DNA of 64,000 nucleotides. Source: Brasenia schreberi (lineage: Eukaryota; Streptophyta; Magnoliopsida; Nymphaeales; Cabombaceae). The stretch covers positions 13,331,001 through 13,395,000 of the forward strand of contig JAYKKT010000073.1 of NCBI GenBank assembly GCA_036023115.1, written 5' to 3'. The stretch's first letter is position 1. Every line of letters begins with the position of its first letter. This document shows, piece by piece, positions 25,201-37,200 of the stretch. Position numbers and translations under genes: made by a program. Below the pieces are notes generated by a model. That model was not told the origin of the DNA and made no database searches. It was given only the letters and a program-made list of their open reading frames with translations.

Positions 25201-28200
25201 ACATTTTAGAATGCATGTGTTAGACTATTCAGGATTACATATCTTTTAGTAAAGGTTTTGAGATTAGCTGACAGTGAGGAGCAACCATCTATAAGCTACC
25301 TTTATGAAGTAATGGATAGAGGCTTGCCATTAAAAATAATTTTAATGAAAGAAGAGAGATTATGTGCCCGTGTGAAAAATTATAGATAATAGATGGAACA
25401 AACAATTGCATCAACCTATTCATGTAGTAGCATATGATCTAAACCAGTATAAGTAATCAACAAGCTTCAAAAAGGACGATGAGGTTAATCGAGGCATCAT
25501 TGATTATATAGACATATTAGTCCCTGATGAAAGTAGAGTAGATGTTATATATCGAGAGATGAAGATCTATGATAATGCTCTTCACTTAATGGGTTTGCCT
25601 ATAGCAATTCGCAATCGTATTAATATGCGCCCAGGTAAATTGTTTATCTTCGTATTTAAGTTTCTTAAATCTTATATTATTGGAGATTAAGTCCCTAATG
25701 TTTGTCTTTTCTACAGATGTTTGGTGGAATAGGTTTGAAAGTGATTGCCTAAACCTTAAAGATTTTGCAGCAAGAGTTCTAAGTCAAACCTATAGTGCAA
25801 CAGGTTGTGAAAGGAATTGGCGTGTCTTAAGAGTCCTGAGTCAAACCTATAGTGCAACAGATTGTAAAAGGAATTAGAGTGTCTTTGAACACATCCATAC
25901 AAAAAAGCACAACAAGGTGGAACATAAGCGGCTCAATAACTTAATTTTCATTTGTTGTAACATGCGACTTCGCGAAAGGTAATCTTGTATTAGTTAGTAC
26001 TTAAAGATTCAATTCAATATTTTGTTTGACTTCAATTGTTAATGTTATTTACTAATTACTTATCTTTCTTTCTTGTAGGCAATTAAAAAAGGTAAATAGA
26101 GAAGAAAACCAATTTGATCAAATAAGTTTGGATAATTTTGATATATTAGAAGACTGGATTATGAAAGATAACAAAGAAAATGCCCTCCTAATTGAAGAAG
26201 ACATTTCATAGATTAATTTGGAAGGAGCGCAACAACATTATGAAGATTTTGATTTTGAAGTAGAAGGTGGTGAGGGTCTTCAGCAAGGAGAAGATGAAGA
26301 TTATTTAGTTGATGATCCTGATTACAATATGTAAATGTAAATGTATTTCATTTTTTGCTTCAAAATATGTAATTTTTTTAATTGTTTAATGAAGAATGAT
26401 CAATATGTACTAAACTTTGCATTATATGAATTCTTTGCAATTATCAGATTTTTTCTTCTTCTTTTTGGATTTTTTTTTTATTTCATTAAATTATTATTAT
26501 TTTTTAATATTAAAGTACAATACGCCCATATCGTGGACCTAAACGATACATGATATGATACGCGTTGAACAACACTGTATCTAACATGTATTCTACTTGC
26601 AAAAAGTTAATTCCAAAACCAGCAAAGTTGTAATATAGGGTAAACTACCCCAACTAGTATGGGGCACTTATAGATATAATAAACAATATTAATAAATACT
26701 TCTATCTAATCGTAACTCCAAATTCATTTTATATTTCACCCAAACATAGACCATGACCTTTCTTCCTCCATCCCTCAATAATTTGCACCCATCATTACCA
26801 CCAACTTGACTACCTTTACCCTTTTCGATTGGTTTTTCTTCACATGTGCATGCATGTTGAGGTAGGGCAAGGTCGGGTTCTACAGGTCGAGTGCATGCTA
26901 GGTGCCAGTTTTGAACCCTGATACCTTCCCCAACAGGTTTTAAATACCTGAACGTGGGGCAGATTCAGGTAGAATAGAAAGCACCCTAACCAGCCAACCT
27001 GTAGGCGATCATGTAAGAATGACTGAGATGGCCATCTTGAGAAGTTATTTCAACGGTCCCCAATGTTCCAAGCTCTGGTTTCCAGTTTCAGTACATATTC
27101 CTTTCTAGAAATTTGATCAGGTCTAAGGATGGCAATGGGACAGCTTACTGCCCCACCAGAACCGACCTGCACCAGAAAGCTAATGCCATAACCCACCCCG
27201 CCCTCCCTGCAGGTTTTAGAGTTCACAACCCTCACCCATGCGGCATTGGACCCATTGAAACCCGCCCTGATCCAATCGAATCCATAATTATTATGAAAAT
27301 TAATTGTATTAAAAATTAATTTTAAAAATGCCATCTTTGAATTACATAAGCTTGTTGTTTACGTAATCAAATAGACAATCTTCAGACATTGTCTAAAGCC
27401 AAAGTCAAATGTGAATACCATACACCACTCTCTTATTTATAGAGTTTCACACCCCTCCCTCTCATTAAAATTCTCCAATATGGGACTGAAGATCCCGATA
27501 CAATTCTTCAATTTGGGATCAAACATTCCAACACAAGTTAAACTAGCAAGTTCCAAAGATTTCATTGAGATACCTCACGAGTACAAGAGCAAGCTTCAAG
27601 AAGGAGAAATTTTATTTTCAACTGACATTTTAACTAAAAAGAAACAACGGTAAGTACCATCTAGTTTCTGAAGAATCACCTTTTGGCTGATTAAGATTCA
27701 AGCTTTCTAAACATCTACTAATAGAAAATATGTATATGACCAATCAACTGATGACCACAGGACGCTAATCAGCACGTAGACATCACGCAGCTAAAATTCT
27801 ACCAGTTAGTCAGGACATAGGTAAATAAAACAGGCGTATAAAATAAACTTTAACAACTAAGGATTTTTTTTCTTTGGAAACAAAGTGCATCTCGAGTAGT
27901 ACAACATATTTTAATAGATTATATAAAAGCAATCAAATAAAAGATATCATCCTTGCTATTACCATTATGAATTACCAAATGAATAGAAAAAGGAAATAAT
28001 TAAGATCCTGAGAGCAAAACCTTAGATTCACATTGCAAGTGCTGCCAGGTTGAAATTAAGTAATCATAAATGAGTGGCTCTGAACCAAATAACAAGAAAA
28101 TCAGACACACAAGTGTGAATGACATTTGAATGTGGAAACTGAAATATCTCACCTGTCGTCCATCAATCCCTCTCATTGTTTGAAGACAATCAATTTCAAA

Positions 28201-31200
28201 AATGAAGTTGTTGTCAGATGCGTCATCAATATCGTCCGTCCTCATGAGGACCCCAGTATACTCACAGACTGGTGCACCAGAAGGGATAGAATCCCAAGAC
28301 CTGACAGCCCATCCTTTTTTTGGGGTTCGAAAAACCTGTTAGAAGGCATAAGATAAAGCATCGGAAATGTAACTTCATTCTGAATAAACCATCAATAGTA
28401 ATATAGTGTACCGGGGATACCTCAAGCCGGTACCTTAGGCTCTGTTGTGATACTCGATTGATGCAATCAGCACCACAACCACAATTCGGACCACATTCAT
28501 AAACAACATCTTTGGCTACAACCAATCTGGGAAAAAAAGAGAAGCATTTCATTTTCCCTAACCGGGCATGCAAGTTGCAGCAATACTCCAAGCTTTAGGC
28601 ATGTAGAAAACAAGAAATATTTTCTACTTTTATAAATAAAAATAAACCACAACGTCAATAAAACAAAGAACAAGGAATGACTCAACACTTTAAATGAGGC
28701 CATCGTTACAAATATTGCATCATGTATGATTCGATATGATAATATCATAAACCGGCAGCTGGATCCATGGAGCAGGTAACACTACCAGTGGAGTATCAGT
28801 GTATCGCACTATATCAGTGTCTATTGAACTGTATCATGAGTATTTTATTTTATTTTCAATAAGCATTTTATACACACTAAAGAAAACTAAACCAACAGCT
28901 AGGACTGCCAGTAGTTGCAGCTGAGGCTTGTATGAACCGTATAAAAAATGGCATGCCTAATCAATAGGCCTGTTTTGAACTCCATACACAAATTCTTTCT
29001 AGGTCATTAAGAAAAAAAGGTTCACAAGTATTAATTTTTTAAAAGTATTTATTTATTCAATAAAACTTATTTATTTATTCAATAAAACTCCGCCCATTTA
29101 AGGGATCACCCTTGCATTGCCGGTCCCAAGCCTTGATAAAGGAGGAGGGTTGTGTTAGGCTTTCGACATCCAGCGTAAAACTCCGTCAGATTTTTATAAC
29201 ATACAACAACAACAACAACTAAGTCTTTTTCCATACTAGACGGGGTCGGCTACATGGATTCTTTGTTTCCACAGATCCCTATCGTGTGCCATGTTAGCAG
29301 TTAACTCCCAATAAGCTAGATCGTTCTTTATTGTTTCTTTCCAACACTTTTGTGGTTGTCCTCTACTTCTTTTAATACTTTCCAAATTTAGTTTTTCTAA
29401 CCTTCTTACAGGTTCTTCTTTAGATCTTCTTTCTATATGTCCAAACTATCTTAAACGATGCTCTCTCATTTTATCCTCTGTTGGTTCTACTCCTAATTTG
29501 TTTCTAATAACCTCATTATGTATACCGTCTTTTCTTGTATCACCACTCATCCATCTCAACATCTTCATTTCTGTCACAAACATCTTTTGTACATGTTGAT
29601 GATTAACTGCCCAACACTCAGAACCATAAAACATGGCAGGCCTAATAGCTGCTCTATAATATTTACCTTTTAATTTTAATGGTATCTTCTTATCATAAAG
29701 AATACCTGGTGCTCCTCTCCATTTTAACCAACCAGCATTAATTCTATGTGTAACATCTCCATCAATTCTTCCATCACTTTGAAAAATTGACCCTAGGTAT
29801 TTAAAAGTTTCCTTTTGGGGAATGCAATGTGTGCCAATTTTAATTTCTATGTCCTCTGAAGTAGCCAAATGATCAAACTTACATTCCATATATTTTGTCT
29901 TTGTTCTACTAAGTCGGAGGCCTTTGCTTTCTAATGATTCTCTCCATAGTTCCAATTTTCTATTAACTCATCCACTAATACAATGTCATCTGCAAATAAC
30001 ATACACCAAGGTACTTCATCTTGAATATGTTTTGTTAACTCATCCATCACTATTACAAATAAGTATGGACTTAAAGTTGATCCTTGATGTAACCCAATAT
30101 TAACTTCAAAGAAGTCAGTCATTCCTTCATGAGTCCTCACACATGTTTTTGCACCATCATACATGTCTCTTATAAGGTTAATATATGTCAATGGGATACC
30201 TCTTTTATACAAAGTTCTTCAAAGAACCTCCCTCAGTACCCTATCATAAACTTTTTCTAGATCAATAAATATCATGTGAAGGTCTTTCTTTTTTGCTCTA
30301 AAATGTTTCATAAGATGTCTCAAAAGGTGAATCGCTTTAATAGTATATATGCCTGGCACAAATCCAAATTGGTTCTCTGTTGTACTTGATACTTGTCTTA
30401 ACCTACGTTCGATAATTCTTTTCCATAATTTCATATTATGACTCATTAACTTGATACCTCGATAATTCGCACAATTTTGAATGTCTCCCTTGTTCTTATA
30501 TATGGGTATAAGTGTACTTGCTCTTCATTCCTCGGGCATCTTTTGATTTTTCCATATTTCATTAAATAGTCTTGTGAGCAAGTGATTCCTATTTCTCCTA
30601 GTATTTTCCAAACTTCTATAGGAATGTTATCTGGTCCTACCGATTTACCACTCTTCATATGTTTAAGAGCCTCTTTGACTTCATTCTTTTGAATACGTCG
30701 GTATAAATTGTGGTTTATATACCTTTTTGACTTGGCTAAATCTCCTAAACTAATACTAACATCTTTATTTTCAATAAAAATATTATAAAAATAGTTTTTC
30801 CATCTATTTCTTATATCATCATTTGCCACTAGAATTTTTTCGTCCTCGTCTTTTATGCATCTAACATAATTAAGATCTTTAGTTTTCTTATCTCTAGCCC
30901 TAGCTATCCTAAAAATATCTCTTTCACCCTCTTTTGAGTTGAGTTTTTTATATGTCATCCCAAATCTTAGCTTTTGCTTCACTAACGGCCTTTTTCGCTT
31001 CCTTCTTTGCTTTCTTATAAGCATCTAAAGTTTCACTAGTTTTCTTAGCATAATGTAATTTGTAACATGGATTACAAAAATTATGAGCATTGCTTTGGGG
31101 CGTCCCCGTTTAGCGACGTGCTGCAGAGCCCGAATGCAGTAATAAGTAAGCAAGAGTCACTACATTTTCTCTCGAATGTAATGAATCAATTGCAGAGAGG

Positions 31201-34200
31201 GTTCCCACATCATGGATGGGTGTGGGTAAAGAAGTTAGTCCTGCTACATTGCCGCCCGAATGTAGTGAATAATTTTCAGAGAGAGTCTCTACATTTTGAA
31301 TATGGACGGATGCGGGGGGTAAGGAAGCTAGTCCTAAATAATAAGATTTATTGGTTCTTGGAATATCAGAACATTATTCGGTAAGCTAATGGAGGTGGTA
31401 GATACTATGATTCAAAGAAATATTCATATTCTATCTTTACAAGAGACAAAATGAGTTAGAGAAAAAGCAAAGGATATAGATGATATAGGTTTTAAATTAT
31501 GGTACTAAGGTAAAGAAAAGGCTCAAAACGGAGTTGGTATTATCATAAATAAATATTTAAAGGATAGTGTAGTAGACATACAATGATATGGTGACCGAAT
31601 CATGACATTGAAATTAGTGTTAGGAGCAGAGGTTTTGAATATAGTTTGTGCTTACGCACCCCAAGTAGGACTAAAAGATAGTATAAAGATAACTTTTTGG
31701 GAAGAGTTAGATAAGGTGATTCAAAAGATTCCACAAAGGGAGATGATTTGTTTAGGAGGAGACTTAAATGGACATGTCGGTAAAGAGGCATTAGGATATT
31801 AAGGGATTCATGAAAACTTTGGTTTTCGGGATATAAATGAGGAAGGTAGGGAGATTTTAAATTTTGCTATAACATTTGATATCTTTATAGTCAATACAAT
31901 TTTCAAAAAACGAGATGAACATTTAATTACTTATAAAAGTGGCTTATCACAAACACAAATTGATTAATTTATTTGTAGAACGAAAGATAGAGCGTATTGT
32001 AAAGATTGCAAGGTAATTCCAGGAAAAAGCTTAACCACCCAACATCGACTTTTAGTTATGGATTTACAAATAAAAAAATGGACAAAGAAGAAAAGAGTGC
32101 ATCGAGCTATTCGGACTAAATGGTGCAACCTCAAAAGCAAGAAAAAATATATATTTAAACAGAAAGTCCTTCAAGGAGATGTTTGGAATTATGTTCGTAC
32201 ACCTTGTGACATGTGGAACAATATGGCTATACATATTAGGAAAGTAGAGAAAGAAGTGTTAGTTGTATCTAAGGGAGGTGTACCAGCACAAAAAGAAGCT
32301 TGGTGGTGGAGTGAAGTAGTGCACAATCAAATAAAGGCAAAGAGGGCATGTTACAAATTTCATTATGCTAAAAACTAGTTAAACTTTAGAGGCTTATAAG
32401 AAAGCAAAGAAGGAAGCGAAAAAGGCCGTGAGTGAAGCAAAAACTAAAATTTGGGAGGATTTATATAAAAAACTCAACTCAAAAGAGGGTGAAAGAGATA
32501 TTTTTAGGATAGCTAGGGCTAGAGATAAGAAAACTAAAGATCTTAATTATGTTAGATGCATAAAAGACGAGAACGAAAAAATTCTAGTGGCAAATGATGA
32601 TATAAGAAATAGATGGAAAAACTATTTTTATAATATTTTTAATGAAAATAAAGATGTTAGTATTAGTTTAGGAGATTTAAACAAGTCAAAAAAGTATATA
32701 AACCACAATTTATACCGACGTATTCAAAAGAATGAAGTCAAAGAGGCTCTTAAAATATGAAAGGTGGTAAATCGGTAGGATCAGATAATATTCCTATAGA
32801 AGTTTGGAAAATACTAGGAGAAAAAGGAATCACTTGGCTCACAAGACTATTTAATGAAATATGGAAAAACCAAAAGATGCCCGAGGAATGGAGAGCAAGT
32901 ACACTTATACCCATATACAAGAACAAGGGAGACATTCAAAATTGTGCGAATTATCGAGGTATCAAGTTAATGAGCCATACTATGAAATTGTGGGAAAGAA
33001 TTATCGTACGTAGGTTAAGACAAGTATAAGTACAACAGAGAACCAATTTGGATTCATGCCAAGCAGATCTACTGTTGAAGCGATTGACCTTTTGAGACGT
33101 CTTATGGAACATTTTAGAGCAAAAAAGAAAGACCTTCACATGATATTTATTGATCTAGAAAAAGCTTATGATAGGGTACCGAGGGAGGTTCTTTGAATAA
33201 CTTTGGTAAAAAGAGGCATCTCATTGACATACATTAACCTTATGTATGATGGTACAAAAACATGTGTAAGGACTCATGAAGGAATGACAGACTTCTTTGA
33301 AGTTAATATTGGGTTACATCAAGGATCAACTTTAAGTCCATACTTATTTATAATGGTGATTGATGAGTTAACAAAACATATTCAAGATGAAGTACCTTGG
33401 TATATGTTATTTGCAGATGACATTGTATTAGTAGAGGAGTCTAAAGAAAAAGTTAATAGTAAATCGGAACAGTGGAGAGAAACATTAGAAAGTAAAGGCT
33501 TCCGACTTAGTGAACAAAGGCAGAATATATGGAATGTAAGTTTGATCATTTGGCTACCTCAAATGACACAAAAATTAAAATTGGCACACATTGCATCCCC
33601 CAAAAAGAAAGTTTTAAATACCTAGGGTCAATTTTTTAGAGTGATGGAAAAATTGATGGAGATGTTACACAGAGAATTAATGCTGGTTGGTTAAAATAGA
33701 GAGGAGCATCAACTATTCTTTGTGATAAGAAGATACCATTAAAGTTAAAAGGTAAATATTATAGAGCACCAATTAGGCATGCCATGTTTTATGGTTCTGA
33801 GTGTTGGGCAGTTAATCATCAACATGTACAAAAGATGTCTGTGATAGAAATGAAGATGTTCAGATGGATGAGTGGTCATACAAGAAAAGACCATATACAT
33901 AATGAGCTTATTAGAAACAAATCAGAAGTGACACCAATAGGATAAAATGAGAGAATATCGTTTAAGATGGTTTGGACATATAGAAAGAAGATCAAAAGAA
34001 GAACCTATAAGAAGGTATGAAAAACTAAATTTGGAAAGTATTAAAAGAGCTAGAAGACGACCACAAAAGTGTTGGAAAGAAACAATAAAGAATGATCTAG
34101 CTTATTGTGAGTTAACTGCTAACAAGGCACACAATAGGGATATGTGGAAACAAAGAATCCATGTAGCCGACCCCGTCTAGTATAGGAAAAGGCTTAGTTG

Positions 34201-37200
34201 TTGTTGTTGTATTTATTTATTCAATAAGAAATACAATATTGTAATATCAAATAACAGAATACATTTGTCGTATACTGTATGCCATGCTACGAGGCGCCTA
34301 ACACAATAATAACAACATTGGATGAGGCACTTAAACAAGCTCCAAACAAGGCTCTTCAATTCTTTGACAGAGAAAATGTTGCACGATCAAATGTCCAATA
34401 AATGAAAACTGCAACAGCCTTGGAGAAAAAAAACTTTCCACTTGATATGCAAAACAAGGGTTCAAAACAAACCTCAAATGTTATTTATAGAGGTCATGAG
34501 CTACAAAGAGAGGAGGGAGGACTAGCTTCCACCTAGTCCAACTAGCTGTTAGGAATACAAAACAACTAATTCAACTATTTCTAAATCTCGAACTAGAGAT
34601 GAGCATTATTCGGTTAAAACTTAAAACCGAATAACTGAACTGGGCCAAAGCGAAGTTTTAGATTCAGTTCGGTTCTATTGATTTTCAGCTTGGACAAACC
34701 TTACAATATGCAAAAATTTTGGTTCTTCGGTTCAGTTCAGTTATTAAGATCCAAAACCTAAAATAAACCGAACAGATGTGTTACCTAGATAAGTCAAAAC
34801 CTATTTCTTTAGTTTATGTAAAGCATAACCATTTCTGTAAATTCAGATCATTTGAAGCAACGTTCCTTTGGCAGGTCACTTGTTTCTGACACAAAGATGT
34901 TAGAAGATATCAGCTGTCATAAGTCCTAACCTAGTTCATTTTACTTTTAGCAGTGATTCCCTATAGGTGGCTTTCTGAAGATTTTATTGAAAATATTGAT
35001 TTATCGATGAATATCTAACAGAAATGCAATAACCAGCCATACAAGAAGAACGGGTAGAGGCTGCCGCCCCTTTCTTATTTTCTTCATTAGGGTTTCTAAT
35101 AAGATTACAACACATACATAAAGATTTCTAATATAATTAAAAAGATACATCAGATTGGATGAAATCTGAATGGATATGATCAAAACCTATAACTCCTCCT
35201 CAACACTCTCCCTCAAGTTAGGAGGAAGATGATGATGACTCTCAACTTGCCAAGCACATTTGCAATGATGCCTTTGTTAAAATATCAATATATTGATAAG
35301 AGGACTTCACATAGATTAACCTGAATACTTGGTTGGTTACTTTTTGCCTCATGAAGTGGCAGTCAATCTCAATATATTTTATTATTTCATGATAGACAGG
35401 ATTTGCGGTAATTTGTATGGTTGCTTTACTATCACAATAAAGAGAAATGGGATATGATGTTTCTATGCCAAACTCTTTTATAAGAGACTTTAACCATAGC
35501 CCTTCATACATCCATTAGCAATTGTTATATATGGTTGCTATTACAACTTGTTTCTTGCTCTTCGATGAAATAATATTTCCTCCAATCGAAGCAAGATACC
35601 TAGAAGTTGACTTTCTATCATCAAGAGAATGTGCTCAATCAACATCTAAAAACACTTTAATATTTAGATGACCATTATCGGTATATAAAATTCCATGGTC
35701 AGGTCGATTAATTAAAAGATAAATAAGTTTTTCAACTAATCTTTATACCTGCCAACATCTATGTACCTCTCTTCAAAGATATAATTTCAGTTTAATCTCC
35801 ATAGGAATTTCATTCTTCTTGTAATCTCGCATTTAGCAAATACATGACATACTTTCTCCGAGTAAAGAAAATGCATTTGCTTGAATAAAGCGCTTCTATA
35901 CCCAAGTGTGAAGCACCTAAATCTTTTAGATCAAAGAGTTAATGTAATTTCACCTTAAGCCTCATAGTTTCCTCAAGATCATCACATGTAACTACACGTA
36001 TTATTGACAAAAACAATCAACATAGTTATTTTCTTCTCCCTTTTATGAACAAGGCACGATCACTTGCACTTATATTATATCACAAGTTGATTATACCTTT
36101 ACTAGATCTTTCAAACTAGGCTTTAGGTGATCGTTTTGGGTCTTAAATTGCTTTATTTAGTTTATATACCTTGTCTTTCAGTCTACTATTACTAAATCTT
36201 AGTGGCAGATCCATATAAATATTTTCATTCATATTTTCTTAGAGGAGAAGATTTTTCATATCTAGTTAACACATATCCCATCCTTTGTGAGTAGGTTTGC
36301 AACTGGGGCGAAAGTTCCATTGTAGTCTACACCATATGATTGGTTATACCCTTTAACCACCAATCAGGCCTTATAACATTTCAAGCTCACATCTGCTTTG
36401 AACTTCAAAGTATATATGCATTTACAGTCTATTGGCTTTCTTCTTGGGGGTTGATCAACATCTCATGTGTTATTCTTTTTCAATGCTTCTAACTCACTTT
36501 ATATGACTTTTTTCCACTTTAGAGACCAGTTTGCTTCCTCAACATTTTAGGTATAGGATGTGACTCTTCATTCATGACAAATCCTTGATAATGTTCTGAG
36601 ATGCTATGGTAGGAGACATAATATTGAGAGATTTGATGACCGGCACATGTCCTCTTCTTTTTCTAAAGACAACAGAAATATTATAAAAATCGTATCGTCG
36701 ATCCGGGGTACATAGTATGATACGCTGCAAGTTTCAAAATTTATATTTTTTTAAAAAACAAAATCATAGTTTAGGTTCATTTAGACCCCTTCTAGGTCAG
36801 ATTCTTTGGTTGCTCCTCTTGCATGTCTATCCCTTCTTTTTTTTAAGACCAACTCCATTCTCTCTAAAAATCCCATATGTAATAGTCATCAATCCTAAGC
36901 AATATTGTTTGTAACATATCGTATAGTGTATCGTTTTTCTTCGTGAGACATGTGTATCATAATGTATCGTAAATTTTTAATTAAAAAATAGTTTAAATAA
37001 AAATTAAAATTTCTAAATGATCATTATGAAAGGATAAGTTTGAAAATGTATCAAAAAACTTATTTAATAAGGTATCAAGGTTGTTGACTTTAATAGTGAA
37101 TCACTTCTCGTTTGTGTGAGCTATAGGTGGAGGCTCAAATCGGCAGGTAGCAAAGAGTTGCCTTTCTCGTCCGAAAATCCCAATTAGGCTAGTTTCCTAA

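Larger units (their letters stand above)
19390..26331 (+). pseudogene. hAT transposase pseudogene (BED finger, DUF659, dimerisation domain)
   Basis: The order of fragments is that of plant hAT transposases: BED zinc finger before the copia insertion, with the finger's LKNHL-type histidine end lying at the insertion point and [10 protein letters not shown] right after it; DUF659 at 24169-24600; [15 protein letters not shown] at about 24890-24940; DVWWNRF and the hAT dimerisation region around 25715-25960; an acidic tail to about 26330. Introns may explain some frame changes. A segment of about 57 bp containing [13 protein letters not shown] is tandemly duplicated at 25770-25890, disrupting the dimerisation region. 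Confidence 0.75.
18900..26577 (+). mobile_element. hAT DNA transposon in a SUVH4-like intron, split by a copia element
   Basis: The left end reads CAATGTTAGCCGTATC and the right end, reverse-complemented, CAGTGTTGTTCAACGCGTATC. Both ends continue into CGTATCGATAC-type subterminal repeats and are bounded by the 8-bp duplication TATCTAAC. Coding remains are on the plus strand: a BED-finger start at about 19390-19545, broken by the copia insertion and resumed at 24018 (KEVAPCMG block), DUF659-like sequence at 24169-24600, a middle region at 24664-25050 with [13 protein letters not shown], and a C-terminal dimerisation region at 25700-26000. Multiple stops and frameshifts show that it is dead. 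Without the copia insert it would be about 3.2 kb. Confidence 0.88.
29086..34209 (+). mobile_element. RTE-type LINE copy 2, plus strand, split by an inverted LINE copy
   Basis: The 5' end (29086-29197) and the body (31061-34209) belong to one plus-strand element, because the same 5' untranslated sequence continues without interruption in LINE copy 3 (48100-48172 on the minus strand). The body has a 5' leader to about 31350, endonuclease, reverse transcriptase and a 3' end CCGACCCCGTCTAGTATAGG plus AAAAGGCTTAG and (TTG)n. An 18-bp target duplication flanks the element. Many stops and indels break the frame (for example 31800, 31964, 32376, 32757, 33027, 33197, 33625). Confidence 0.85.

Noticed and set aside
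27411..27653. 80-codon plus-strand ORF ending at a donor-like GTAAGTACC
   Set aside because: No recognisable domain and no matching downstream exon; it sits in an intron on the opposite strand.
29198..34209. Twin-priming inversion of one LINE
   Set aside because: The plus-strand LINE is complete from leader to tail and its leader continues across the inverted piece, so two separate insertions fit better.
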